This document shows, in pieces, positions 26,636-35,973 of a stretch of 64,000 nt of DNA. The DNA is taken from contig NZ_PIQO01000002.1 of NCBI RefSeq assembly GCF_002844575.1, positions 62,001 to 126,000 on the forward strand, read 5' to 3'. The notes beneath the pieces were generated by a model. It had not been told where the DNA came from. It searched no databases and was given only the letters and a program-made list of their open reading frames with translations. The position numbers and the translations under genes are program-made. Position 1 is the stretch's first letter. Each line of letters starts with the position of its first letter. This DNA comes from Heyndrickxia camelliae. GTDB taxonomy: Bacteria; Bacillota; Bacilli; Bacillales; Bacillaceae_C.

Positions 26636-26802
26636 AAATTCATGGTATCAAAAAGTTTGATTTTCTGCAACAACTTTTCATTGATTTATGATATTGTTTT
26701 AGGGTAGATATCATATTCAAATACCCACAAATGATATAAATAATCTGTTGGGGAAACTTAAAAGAAAAGTAATACATGTTATGTTGCAGGAGAGGATTTT
26801 TT

Positions 26803-27462
26803 ATGAAGAAAAAGCAATTTGCCGTTTTAGGACTTGGACGCTTTGGCGGCAGTCTTGTCAAAGAGTTTCACGAATTAGGTACAGAAGTGTTAGCGGTAGA
26901 TAAAGATATCGATAAAGTAAACGAGATGGCCCAGTATTCAACTGCTGCAGTGCAAGCAAATACAATGGATGAAATTACCTTAAAAAATTTAGGTATACGT
27001 AATTTTGATCTGGTCTTTGTCTCTTTTGGTGATGACATAGAAGCAAGCATTCTTACTTCGTTAGTACTTAAAGATATGGGAATCAAAGAAGTTTGGGCAA
27101 AAGCACAGAATACCTATCATGAAAAAGTACTAAAAAAGATTGGTGTGGATCGTATCATAAATCCAGAAAGAGATATGGCGAAGCGAATTGCCCATCACAT
27201 GGTTTCCGAAAAAATTTTAGATTATATCGAGTTGTCAGAGGAATTCGGAATTGTTGAGATTATGGCTACGGATAAGATCCATCTTCATACATTAATTGAA
27301 CTAGATGTTCGTGCAAAGTATGGGTGTAATATCGTGGCAATCAAACGAGGTACCGATATCATTGTTTCTCCGATGGCAGAAGATAAGATTTTCAAGGGTG
27401 ATATATTAATTGTAATTGGGAAGAACGAGGATATAAATAGATTTGAGGAAGAAGGTGTCTAA
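26803..27462 (+). CDS. ktrA: KtrA-type RCK K+ transport regulator
   Basis: 219 aa from ATG at 26803, supported by GGAGAGG 7 nt upstream. RCK_N domain with the Rossmann motif LGLGRFGGSL (about 8-17) and VDKDIDKV, then VWAKAQNTYHEKVLKKIGVDRIINPE; RCK_C domain from about 140 (ELDVRAKYGCNIVAIKR, IGKNEDINRFEE). Forms an octameric ring that gates the KtrB channel with ATP/ADP and, in Bacillus, binds c-di-AMP through RCK_C. It overlaps ktrB by 8 nt. Confidence 0.93.
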   Translation: MKKKQFAVLGLGRFGGSLVKEFHELGTEVLAVDKDIDKVNEMAQYSTAAVQANTMDEITLKNLGIRNFDLVFVSFGDDIEASILTSLVLKDMGIKEVWAKAQNTYHEKVLKKIGVDRIINPERDMAKRIAHHMVSEKILDYIELSEEFGIVEIMATDKIHLHTLIELDVRAKYGCNIVAIKRGTDIIVSPMAEDKIFKGDILIVIGKNEDINRFEEEGV

Positions 27463-28783
27463 GATAAAGCACAAAGTGATCCATCTTAGCCCTTCTCAGC
27501 TGCTTATATTAGTGTTTTTTACAGCTATTATGCTCGGTACCTGTTTATTGAAATTACCTATTGCGTCCTTTCATTACGTTCGCTGGATTGATGCCTTATT
27601 TACTGCAACATCGGCAATGACAGTAACAGGTCTTTCTACCATTAATTCTGCAAAGGAATTTACCCTGTTTGGTCAATTTGTCATTATCGCCTTGATTCAA
27701 ATTGGCGGATTAGGCATTGTTTCCTTTGCCCTTTTAATTTTTATTATGTTAGGAAAAAAAATTGGACTTAAGGAACGAATTCTTATTCAACAAAGCTTAA
27801 ATCAGACATCCTTAGGAGGTGTCATTAAGCTTGTTCGAAATCTTTTTCTTTTTTCATTCATGATTGAATTTATTGCCATGCTGTTTTTATCGATTAAATG
27901 GATCCCTGAATACGGGTTTTGGCGTGGTATCTTTTATAGTTTCTTCCACTCTATCTCTGCTTTTAATAATGCAGGATTCTCAGTGTGGTCCGATAATTTG
28001 ATAAGGTATGTGGGCGATCCAATTGTCAATATCGGAATTACCGGTCTTATCATACTTGGAGGAATCGGCTTTACAGTTATGTCTGACATTTGGTCTAAAA
28101 AAAGCTTTCGGAAGTTAAGCCTTCACTCTAAAATCATGATTATTGGAACGATTGTAACTAATTTGCTTGCAATGGTATTCATTTATATATTGGAATATCA
28201 CAATCCACATACATTAGGGCATTTATCCACACCGGATAAATTATGGGCTTCCTATTTTCAGGCGGTGACAACCAGAACAGCAGGATTCCAGACAATGGAC
28301 CTTAGCAACTTAAAGGAACCTACTGCCTTATTATTTTTAATATTAATGTTTATTGGTGCAGGAAGTGCATCAACAGGTGGAGGAATAAAGTTAACGACAT
28401 TTATTGTTATCGTTATTTCTGTTATTACTTTTATTAAAGGTAAACAGGAAATTGTATTGGCAAAACGAACCATCACCAATTCCATTTTATTAAAATCATT
28501 AGCGATATTCAGCATTGCCCTACTGGCCATATTCCTGTCCGTGTTTGTTTTATGTATAACGGAAAAAGCTCCGTTTCTTAAGGTATTATTTGAGGTAATT
28601 TCTGCTTTTGGAACAGTTGGTTTAACCATGGGATTAACGACAAAATTGACGATTATCGGTAAAATAATCATTATCATGATGATGTTTATTGGCAAGCTTG
28701 GTCCTTTAACACTCGCTGTTTCTTTTGCCAAATCGGAACAAGCAAGTATCCGTTATCCAAATGAGGATATTTTAACTGGATGA
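27455..28783 (+). CDS. ktrB: KtrB-type K+ transporter channel subunit
   Basis: 442 aa from GTG at 27455, with GAGG 6 nt upstream. TrkH/KtrB superfamily: four M1-P-M2 repeats, each with a selectivity-filter glycine. Seen as TSAMTVTGLST (first), SISAFNNAGFS (second), VTTRTAGFQTMD (third) and ISAFGTVGLTMGL (fourth), plus the intramembrane-loop glycine/serine stretch GAGSASTGGGIKLTTF. Complete for the family. Moves K+ (Na+-coupled in several members) together with KtrA, with which it overlaps. Confidence 0.93.
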   Translation: MSKIKHKVIHLSPSQLLILVFFTAIMLGTCLLKLPIASFHYVRWIDALFTATSAMTVTGLSTINSAKEFTLFGQFVIIALIQIGGLGIVSFALLIFIMLGKKIGLKERILIQQSLNQTSLGGVIKLVRNLFLFSFMIEFIAMLFLSIKWIPEYGFWRGIFYSFFHSISAFNNAGFSVWSDNLIRYVGDPIVNIGITGLIILGGIGFTVMSDIWSKKSFRKLSLHSKIMIIGTIVTNLLAMVFIYILEYHNPHTLGHLSTPDKLWASYFQAVTTRTAGFQTMDLSNLKEPTALLFLILMFIGAGSASTGGGIKLTTFIVIVISVITFIKGKQEIVLAKRTITNSILLKSLAIFSIALLAIFLSVFVLCITEKAPFLKVLFEVISAFGTVGLTMGLTTKLTIIGKIIIIMMMFIGKLGPLTLAVSFAKSEQASIRYPNEDILTG

Positions 28784-28791
28784 ATGAATGA

Positions 28792-28827
28792 AAAGGTGCA
28801 TGAAATGCTGATTTCATACACCTTTTT
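28792..28827 (+). terminator. Terminator after ktrAB
   Basis: AAAGGTG-CATGAAAT/ATTTCAT-CACCTTT hairpin followed by Ts, between convergent genes. Confidence 0.85.
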
Positions 28828-28832
28828 CTTTA

Positions 28833-30524
28833 TCACAATTTAAATTTTGATATAACAACCTGCAATTCATCTGCCAAATTTGAAAGTGATTCAGCGGAGC
28901 TAGTAATTTCTTCCATTGTCGCTAATTGCTCTTCAGAGGCTGCAGCATTTTCTTGACTACCAGCTGCTACCTGCTCGGAAACCTTCCTTGCCTTCTCCAC
29001 TGCATCAACAATTTGAGATGCCATTGCTTGAATCTCTTCCACCGAAGCAGACACATCCTCTGCCTTTCCGGTTACTTTCCCAATAGATTCTGCAATTCTA
29101 GTAAAGGACTCATTTGCTTCTGTTGTGTATGTAAGTCCTGTATTTACTTTTTCATTTCCTGATTCCATCGATAATACTGCCTTCTTTGTTTCCTCTTGAA
29201 TGGTAGAAATCATTATAGAAATCTGTTCAGAGGATTTGCTTGATTCTTCCGCCAATTTGCGTACTTCATCTGCTACGACAGCAAAACCTTTCCCTTGTTC
29301 TCCAGCACGAGCGGCTTCTATTGCAGCATTTAATGCCAGTAAATTAGTTTGTTCTGCAATACCTGTAATAAGGTCCGTGATTTTTCTTATTTCATCGGAG
29401 CGTTTTGCTAATGTATGAATTGTCTTTACAGCTTCATTAACAGACAGATGAATCTCCTTCATTTGGGAAACTACATTTGCAATAGATTCCGTGCCCTTTC
29501 TTGAAAGGTTACGAGTTTCTTCGGAGGAATGCAGCATTTCCTCACTTGCATCAGCAATTTGATCCATCCCTACAGCCATTTCTTTAATGGAATCAGTCAT
29601 TTCATTAAATGTCCGAAGCTGCTGTTCCGTACCTTCTGCATTTTCCGTTATCACTCGTGTTACCTGTTCTGCAGCGCTCGTACTTTGCTGGGCACTAGCA
29701 GTTAGTTGCTCGGAGCTTGCCGCAACCTGAACACTTGAATCCGATACTTGGTGAACAACAGCTGATAAGTCCTGTACCATCTTGTTAAATGAATCGGACA
29801 ATTCCCCGAGCTCATCCTTACTTTTTACCTTTACTTGTTTAATACTTAAGTCACCCATTGCAACTACTTTCATTGCATCTGATACTTTCTTAATTGGATT
29901 GGATATCATTCTGCCAATAATCATTTCAATAATGATGGCAATAATGAAAGTCGCTACGGTGATTATGATTAATAATGCTTGCACATTTTTTACATGAACA
30001 GTCGTTTCGCTATTAACCTTTAACAGCTCATCTTCCTGATGTTTCTTTAAATCCTCGATACTTTTTTGGAAACTGATAGTGATGTCATTTACAGTATTTG
30101 ATGTATACAAGGTTAATTCATCCTGTTTATTTTCATTTTTTAGTTCTATCTGGTGCTCTGCTGCTGCAAAGTACTTATCATCCATATCGTCAAGACTTGC
30201 ATATAGACTTTTGCCTAAGGAGCTTTTCACAAGTTTTTTAAGTTTTATCATCGTGTTTTTGTAATTGTCTTTTGCCACTTGATATTGATTATAATAAGAG
30301 GTACTTCCCGTTAGTAAATAACCGCGAATATTCGCACTCTGCTGATAAAATTGCGTTTCTAATTGATTTGCTAAATCAACTTTCTTAGACGTCACTTCAA
30401 TTAAGTTGTTATATGTTTTATTCACACTAGATAGCTCAAAATAGGATATCCCCGCTAATAGCACTAATAAAAAAATAACACTGCTAAAACCTGTAATAAT
30501 CTTTTTCTTTATGGACCATTTCAT
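28833..30524 (-). CDS. Methyl-accepting chemotaxis protein with 4HB-type sensor
   Basis: 563 aa from ATG at 30524 (AAGGAG 11 nt upstream; an ATG 9 nt further up would be only 2 nt from it). TM1 at about 9-29, an all-helical outside domain of about 155 residues (four-helix bundle or CHASE3 type: [20 protein letters not shown]), TM2 at about 187-207, HAMP, then the signalling domain with tip [20 protein letters not shown] (about 395-414). Ends in KFKL. A SigD-like promoter lies upstream. Confidence 0.92.
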   Translation of the reverse strand: MKWSIKKKIITGFSSVIFLLVLLAGISYFELSSVNKTYNNLIEVTSKKVDLANQLETQFYQQSANIRGYLLTGSTSYYNQYQVAKDNYKNTMIKLKKLVKSSLGKSLYASLDDMDDKYFAAAEHQIELKNENKQDELTLYTSNTVNDITISFQKSIEDLKKHQEDELLKVNSETTVHVKNVQALLIIITVATFIIAIIIEMIIGRMISNPIKKVSDAMKVVAMGDLSIKQVKVKSKDELGELSDSFNKMVQDLSAVVHQVSDSSVQVAASSEQLTASAQQSTSAAEQVTRVITENAEGTEQQLRTFNEMTDSIKEMAVGMDQIADASEEMLHSSEETRNLSRKGTESIANVVSQMKEIHLSVNEAVKTIHTLAKRSDEIRKITDLITGIAEQTNLLALNAAIEAARAGEQGKGFAVVADEVRKLAEESSKSSEQISIMISTIQEETKKAVLSMESGNEKVNTGLTYTTEANESFTRIAESIGKVTGKAEDVSASVEEIQAMASQIVDAVEKARKVSEQVAAGSQENAAASEEQLATMEEITSSAESLSNLADELQVVISKFKL

Positions 30525-30567
30525 GTTGTACATATCTCCTTGTTTAGGTTAAAGTTTCCTATCTTTT

Positions 30568-30594
30568 ATTTCGACAGATTGCGCAAAAAGTTTA
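30568..30594 (-). promoter_or_regulatory. SigD-like promoter for the second chemoreceptor
   Basis: Minus strand TAAA (30594-30591), 15-nt spacer, GTCGAAAT (30575-30568), against consensus TAAA-N15-GCCGATAT. Confidence 0.65.
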
Positions 30595-30680
30595 GAAATC
30601 CTCTTATACATTGTCATGAATGGGATATTCTCGTTTATGTCATATTAAAGTTAAAGCATAAGTATATGGAGGAAGATGAA

Positions 30681-31196
30681 ATGACGGATGAAATTAAACT
30701 ACGACCACTTGAAAGAGAGGATTTAGAGTTCATTCATAAACTCAATAACAATGCTAAAATCATGTCCTATTGGTTTGAAGAACCCTATGAAGCTTTTGTA
30801 GAGCTTCAAGATCTATACGATAAACATATCCATGATCAAGGAGAACGAAGATTTATTTTGGAAAAAGATGAGGAAATGGTTGGATTAGTGGAATTGGTGG
30901 AGATAGACTATATACACAGAAGAGCTGAATTTCAAATTATTATAGATCCAAGGTTTCAAAATCATGGCTATGCGAGCACGGCAACTCGAATGGCAATGGA
31001 TTATGCGTTTTCGGTATTAAACATGCATAAGCTTTATCTGATTGTGGATTCGACCAATGAAAAGGCCATCCATATCTATAAAAAAGCGGGTTTTCAGGAG
31101 GAGGGCATTTTTCAGGATGAGTTTTTCGTGGATGGGACTTATCATAATGCGATTAGAATGTGCATTTTCCAAAAGCAATATTTAGAATTAATGTAA
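30681..31196 (+). CDS. speG: Spermidine N-acetyltransferase SpeG (GNAT)
   Basis: 171 aa from ATG at 30681, fixed by GGAGGAAG 5-6 nt upstream. N-terminal [18 protein letters not shown] and the SpeG signature [20 protein letters not shown] (about 31-50) with [11 protein letters not shown]; acetyl-CoA loop [13 protein letters not shown] (about 100-112). Transfers acetyl from acetyl-CoA to spermidine/spermine, limiting polyamine toxicity. Usual length. Single gene. Confidence 0.9.
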   Translation: MTDEIKLRPLEREDLEFIHKLNNNAKIMSYWFEEPYEAFVELQDLYDKHIHDQGERRFILEKDEEMVGLVELVEIDYIHRRAEFQIIIDPRFQNHGYASTATRMAMDYAFSVLNMHKLYLIVDSTNEKAIHIYKKAGFQEEGIFQDEFFVDGTYHNAIRMCIFQKQYLELM

Positions 31197-31308
31197 CCCA
31201 CTCTATTCAGCTTTGTTAGTTTACATTTAAATATCTTAAAATAAAATTGTTTTATTATCGTTCCCCTTTACATAAAATGTACAAGTTCATACTTGGAGGG
31301 GATCGTTT

Positions 31309-31944
31309 TTGTTAAGTGGAGGGTTACTGCTTAGTTACATCTTTTTAGGCTTATCATTAGCTGCACCGATTGGGCCAGTAAATTCTGCGCAGATTGATAA
31401 AGGAATCAAAAATGGATTTTTTCATGCCTGGATTGTGGGAGCAGGAGCTGTAACAGCGGATGGAATTTTTATGGCAATTGTATATTTAGGCTTTACCCAA
31501 TTTATTAATATCCCAATTATTCAGGTTTTCCTATGGCTATTTGGTGCTTTTGTATTAATTTATACAGGAATCGAAAGCATCACAAGTGGAAAAAAACTGG
31601 CCATTTCACAGACACGAAATAAAGATTCCTTAATTTCCTGCTTTCTAACGGGTTTTCTTATGTCCATTACTAATCCTTTATCCATTATGTTTTGGATTGG
31701 CATATACGGATCGGTCCTTGCAAAAATAGCTATAAATTACGGACCATATGAAACGTTTATTTGTACAAGCATGATATTTCTAGGGTTAACTCTTTGGGAT
31801 GTTTTTATGGCATCTCTTTCTAGCGGATCACGTAAATTTTTAAATACAAACTTTCTTAAGATTATCTCCTATTTATCTGGAATCTCCATGATTGGATTCG
31901 GGATATATTTTGGAAGTCAAGGGATTAAAGCATTGTTTTTCTAA
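31309..31944 (+). CDS. LysE-family amino acid exporter
   Basis: 211 aa, TTG start with GGAGGGG 8 nt upstream. Six membrane segments and the family start LGLSLAAPIGPVNSAQIDKG (about 14-33), AGAVTADGIFMAIVYLG (about 47-63), and SITNPLSIMFWIG near 121. LysE/RhtB proteins export basic amino acids, homoserine or threonine; which one applies cannot be told. It lies 63 nt before an amino acid permease on the same strand. Confidence 0.87.
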   Translation: MLSGGLLLSYIFLGLSLAAPIGPVNSAQIDKGIKNGFFHAWIVGAGAVTADGIFMAIVYLGFTQFINIPIIQVFLWLFGAFVLIYTGIESITSGKKLAISQTRNKDSLISCFLTGFLMSITNPLSIMFWIGIYGSVLAKIAINYGPYETFICTSMIFLGLTLWDVFMASLSSGSRKFLNTNFLKIISYLSGISMIGFGIYFGSQGIKALFF

Positions 31945-32007
31945 ATAAATGACTTACATATTCATACCTCCTTTTGTAAACAGTAATAATCATGAGGAGG
32001 GTTTGGA

Positions 32008-33360
32008 TTGGGAGAAAAAAATACTAAAGATAAAAGTAAAGAATCAAAACAAGGTCATTTAAAATGGTGGCAGCTTTCCCTTATCGGTGTTGGATGTACG
32101 ATTGGTACTGGGTATTTTCTTGGATCTAGCATTGGCATTAAAACAACTGGACCCTCGATTGTATTTGCTTTTATCCTAGCAGCAATCGGCACATACATAG
32201 TTTTTAATATGCTGGCTAGAATGACAGCCGAGGACCCTCAGGAAGGCTCCTTTTGCTATTATGCAAAAAAGGGATATGGGAAATGGGCCGGGTTTTCATG
32301 CGGATGGAATTATTGGTGTTCTAATATTCTTATCATGGGGAGCCAGTTAACCGGCTTGTCCATCTTATCACGCTTTTGGTTCCATCAGGTGCCGCTTTGG
32401 GTTTTCTCTGCAGGTTACGCGATTCTCGCCATTATCGTTGTTTTATTAGGCACGAAGGGGTTCGATAAAATTGAAAATATCCTAGCTATACTGAAAACAG
32501 CTGCCATACTCATGTTTATCATATTAGCTGCTACAGCCCTTTTAGGCTGGATAAACGGACATTCTGATAATCCTAGTTTCCCCCATACATGGGATGCCCT
32601 ATTTCCTAAGGGCTGGAAAGGTTTTGGCGCTGCAATTATCTATGCCTTTTACGCTTTTGGCGGAATAGAAGTAATCGGTATGATGGCGATGCAGCTGAAG
32701 AAGAAAGAGGACGCCCCAAAAGCAGGTACAAATATGTTAATTGCTCTAGGTATTATCTATGTTCTTTCTCTAGGACTAGTTGTCTGCATGGAATCCTACC
32801 ATGTCTTTAGCGAAAAAGAAAGTCCATTTGTAAAAGCGATGGATGATTATCACCTTCCCTTTTTTCCACATGTCTTCAATGGAGCTATCATCATTGCTGG
32901 TTTTTCAACGATGACAGCATCTTTATTTGGGGTTACGCAATTGCTTGTTACGTTGGCAGAAGACGGGGATGCTCCAAAATTTTTTGCTAAGAAGCTAAAG
33001 AAGTGGAAGGATTTGCCTCTCCCTTCCTTAGGGCTTGCAACAGCTGGCTTGCTTGTTTCCATCATTACTGCTTTATTATTGCCGGGAAAAATATATGAGT
33101 ATATAACAACAGCAGCCGGCATTTTACTTCTATTTAATTGGTTTTTCATCATCATTTCTGCCCTTCGTCTTTTGCAATTAAAGATGTGGGAAAAAGTGAT
33201 GTCCATCTTTGGCAATATTCTTATTTTAGCTGCTATATGCGGGACCACTTTGGACAAAGAAATTCGGCCGGGTTTGTACGTTAGTATAGGAGTAGTAGCG
33301 GTAATTGTTGTTATTTCCATCATTATAAATAGAAAAGCAAAAACTCAAGTAATTTCTTAG
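32008..33360 (+). CDS. APC-family amino acid permease
   Basis: 450 aa, TTG start preceded by GAGGAGGG. Twelve predicted membrane segments; the substrate-site motif in TM1 is VGCTIGTGYFLGSSIGI (about 27-43), a variant of the family GxGI pattern. TM6 holds AAIIYAFYAFGGIEVIG. Probably imports an amino acid. Follows the LysE gene and may share its transcript. Confidence 0.85.
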   Translation: MGEKNTKDKSKESKQGHLKWWQLSLIGVGCTIGTGYFLGSSIGIKTTGPSIVFAFILAAIGTYIVFNMLARMTAEDPQEGSFCYYAKKGYGKWAGFSCGWNYWCSNILIMGSQLTGLSILSRFWFHQVPLWVFSAGYAILAIIVVLLGTKGFDKIENILAILKTAAILMFIILAATALLGWINGHSDNPSFPHTWDALFPKGWKGFGAAIIYAFYAFGGIEVIGMMAMQLKKKEDAPKAGTNMLIALGIIYVLSLGLVVCMESYHVFSEKESPFVKAMDDYHLPFFPHVFNGAIIIAGFSTMTASLFGVTQLLVTLAEDGDAPKFFAKKLKKWKDLPLPSLGLATAGLLVSIITALLLPGKIYEYITTAAGILLLFNWFFIIISALRLLQLKMWEKVMSIFGNILILAAICGTTLDKEIRPGLYVSIGVVAVIVVISIIINRKAKTQVIS

Positions 33361-33518
33361 TACACGGATTTTATGGCTTAGTCATACTCAGGATGGCTAT
33401 TCACAAAAAAACGCAAGAATTTTGATTTTGATCAAATAACGGAATCCACAGTTCTCCTATATATAAAAATACCCTATTTTATCACAGATAACGGAACTAG
33501 AATCCGCCAGAATAACAC

Positions 33519-33557
33519 AAAGGACCAAATCGTAATTACTTACGGTTTGGTCCTTTA
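33519..33557. terminator. Bidirectional terminator between the permease and the acyl-CoA synthetase
   Basis: 17-nt arms AAAGGACCAAA-CGTAA / TTACG-TTTGGTCCTTT around a 4-nt loop; it lies 5 nt past the synthetase stop and serves convergent genes. Confidence 0.75.
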
Positions 33558-33561
33558 TAAT

Positions 33562-35220
33562 CTACGCTCTTTCTAAATTACCTTGTTTTTGATCTTCTAT
33601 TGCCATTGCCCGTACTTCGTAATGTTTTTTCTTCCCTGTTGCTGTATATGGCAATTCATCAATAAATCGATAAAAACGCGGTCTCTTATAGTCTGCGAGC
33701 ATTGGATGTTCTGCACAGTACTTATTCAATTCATCTGCTGTTAAAGATGGATCCGCCTTTATAACATACGCCACAACGGATTCCCCACGCAACTCATCAG
33801 GAACTCCAACGACTACAGCCTCTTGAACCTTTGGATTTTCACTTAAAATTTCTTCCACCTGTACCGGGTGAATATTTTCACCTGATGCAACGATCATATC
33901 ATTTTTACGACCAACAATCGTGACAAATTCATTTTCATCCCAAGTTGCCATATCTCCAGTATAGAGCCAGCCTTTGTAGAAAACTTTTTCGCTTTCTTTT
34001 TCATTATTGACGTATGCATAAGCTGTTTTTCCTGGCGCTCTTATAATCACTTCGCCAACTTCTGCATTGTCCTTAGCAACATGATCGTCAGCCTCACCCT
34101 TGCGATCTGGATACGTTTTGACAACCGCTACATCATCATCTGTACAAGCTCGTCCAGCAGAACCTGACATTTCAGGAAGATCATATGGGCGAAGGAAGGT
34201 ATTCCAGAAGGTTTCCGTCGTACCATATCCATTAAATATATTTGGCGTTAATGTTTCCTGATATTTTATACAATCTTCTTTGCCGAGCGGAGCCCCCATC
34301 GTTACAATTCCCTTTAATTTCGATAAATCAACAGGATGCTTCTTTTGCTGATTATAAAGCATTTTTAACATTGGAGGAGCACCAATAAGGAAGGTTAAAT
34401 TATACTCTTCTGCATATTTTAAGCATGTCTTCGGATGGAAATAACGAAGAATAACAACCTCGCCTCCAACATATAGAGTTGGGTTTGGACCGCCGGAATG
34501 TATGCCTCCGCGATGAAACCAAGGACTCATATTCATCGTTTTATCTGTAGGATTAAGAGGAAAGTGCATTGCCACATCATGCGCAGAGAGAATATCATTG
34601 ATGTTATTCAAAGGAACACCTTTTGGCATACCTGTTGTTCCGGATGTATATAGACGCGTATTTTCATCATAAATATGACGAGTAACCCTTTCCGGTTCAT
34701 CCTCAGAATGATCCATTACATATTCAGAATAAGTAATATGACCGTCTGGTGCTGTCTTTTCTCCTGTCACATCTACCATCACTACCCGTACAGGTTTATG
34801 CTTTGCCATTTCTAAAGCTTTGATTGCGGTATCTTTAATTTCTTCATCATAAATAAAGACAGCAGGTTTACTGTCATCAAGAATATAAGCTGTTTCTCCA
34901 GGTGAAAGTCGGAAATTAATTGGGCTATTAATCGCACCTATTTTCTGTGGTGCTAAATAAGTAAAGACAAACTCCGCTGAATTCAATAGCTGATACATGA
35001 CTACTTCATTCTTGCCAACCCCATCTTTCCGAAGTGCGTTAGCTAATTTATTTACTTCACGATTTAATTCCTCATATGTCCATGTCCGATTGCGCAGTGT
35101 GCAAGTTAATGCAGGACGGTTGGCAAACCGATGGACATTGCGCATGAAACCATTAATATAGGTAAATTCATGCTCAAATGTGTCCTGAAACATACGAACA
35201 TCATATGTAAATTGATTCAC
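33562..35220 (-). CDS. Acyl-CoA synthetase (AMP-forming)
   Basis: 552 aa from GTG at 35220, chosen because AAAGG lies 9 nt upstream; longer in-frame starts lack an RBS. ANL superfamily: P-loop LYTSGTTGMPKGVP (about 190-203), NGYGTTET (about 327), GWLYTGDMATWDE (about 419), the hinge GRKNDMIVASGENIHPVQVEE (split; about 436-456) and the catalytic lysine in YTATGKKKHYEV. Activates a carboxylic acid to its CoA thioester through an acyl-AMP. A 4HBT thioesterase precedes it, so a fatty or aromatic acid pathway is likely; the substrate is unknown. Confidence 0.88.
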   Translation of the reverse strand: MNQFTYDVRMFQDTFEHEFTYINGFMRNVHRFANRPALTCTLRNRTWTYEELNREVNKLANALRKDGVGKNEVVMYQLLNSAEFVFTYLAPQKIGAINSPINFRLSPGETAYILDDSKPAVFIYDEEIKDTAIKALEMAKHKPVRVVMVDVTGEKTAPDGHITYSEYVMDHSEDEPERVTRHIYDENTRLYTSGTTGMPKGVPLNNINDILSAHDVAMHFPLNPTDKTMNMSPWFHRGGIHSGGPNPTLYVGGEVVILRYFHPKTCLKYAEEYNLTFLIGAPPMLKMLYNQQKKHPVDLSKLKGIVTMGAPLGKEDCIKYQETLTPNIFNGYGTTETFWNTFLRPYDLPEMSGSAGRACTDDDVAVVKTYPDRKGEADDHVAKDNAEVGEVIIRAPGKTAYAYVNNEKESEKVFYKGWLYTGDMATWDENEFVTIVGRKNDMIVASGENIHPVQVEEILSENPKVQEAVVVGVPDELRGESVVAYVIKADPSLTADELNKYCAEHPMLADYKRPRFYRFIDELPYTATGKKKHYEVRAMAIEDQKQGNLERA

Positions 35221-35242
35221 ATCATTCATCCTTTCTATCATT

Positions 35243-35271
35243 AAAAAAATTGACAATCATTCATGTCAATT
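35243..35271 (-). terminator. Intercistronic hairpin with T run between thioesterase and acyl-CoA synthetase
   Basis: Minus strand AATTGACA-N8-TGTCAATT, a perfect 8-bp inverted repeat, followed by TTTTTTT. It sits between two genes of one likely operon and could lower synthetase expression, or it could be a regulator-binding palindrome. Confidence 0.55.
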
Positions 35272-35313
35272 ATCGCCAAATTTCAACTTATAAAATCCAA
35301 TGTATGAAGAAAT

Positions 35314-35754
35314 TTACTGATTAAATTCTGGCCATATATTCGTTAATTTTTCCCAAAGCTCAGGAAATCGCTTTTTTAGATTAAAAGGATTCCCATCATT
35401 GTCCACATAAGTATGAGTAGTGAACCCTTCACAAGCAACTTGTCCATCCTCTTTGATAATTTGATAACTAAATGCCATTCTTGATCTAGTGAACTCTGTC
35501 AAACTGGTCCGAACAATAACCTTGTCCTCTGGGCGTAGCATTTTCTTATATTCGCAGTCTGCCTTCAAACAGACAATGGCAATGCCCAGTTGATGAAAAG
35601 TTTTCATATACGGAACATCGCTTTTCTCCCAAAAATACATACGACCATTTGTAAACCAGTCAAACGTTCTAGCATAATAAGAAATTCCTGCTGCATCACA
35701 ATCTCCCCATGTGATATTCATTTCCATTTCTTTGCTTGGATAAGTAGTTGTCAT
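35314..35754 (-). CDS. 4HBT/hot-dog acyl-CoA thioesterase
   Basis: 146 aa. ITWGDCDAAGISYYARTFDWF (split; about 14-34) has the catalytic Asp of the 4-hydroxybenzoyl-CoA thioesterase (YbgC) group, DAAGIxYYxRxFDW. The rest is a single hot-dog domain. RBS AAGGAGGAG 6 nt before ATG. Hydrolyses an acyl- or aryl-CoA. A likely promoter TTGACA at 35820-35815 lies upstream, and the acyl-CoA synthetase follows. Confidence 0.87.
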   Translation of the reverse strand: MTTTYPSKEMEMNITWGDCDAAGISYYARTFDWFTNGRMYFWEKSDVPYMKTFHQLGIAIVCLKADCEYKKMLRPEDKVIVRTSLTEFTRSRMAFSYQIIKEDGQVACEGFTTHTYVDNDGNPFNLKKRFPELWEKLTNIWPEFNQ

Positions 35755-35913
35755 GTTCAGCTCCTCCTTTCATTCATAGTATTAGAAAGATAGCTAATAT
35801 AAATATAATATCCGTGTCAAGATTATTTTAGCACCAAACTTATAAATGTTACATTTTTTTGTCTTATAGCGAATTTTTATTATTTTAATATAATTAAATC
35901 TCCTTACTAAATG

Positions 35914-35945
35914 AAAAAAAGCAGGAGCTAAGAGAGTCCTGCTTT
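35914..35945 (-). terminator. Terminator of minJ
   Basis: Minus-strand stem AAAGCAGGA/TCCTGCTTT with a 10-nt loop, followed by Ts. Confidence 0.88.
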
Positions 35946-35973
35946 AAAGTAAATATTATTTGAAATTAGCCTT

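Noticed and set aside
31282-31292. AAGTTCA-like half of an ECF site before the LysE gene
   Set aside because: Wrong orientation for the gene and no GAC at the required 17-18 nt spacing.
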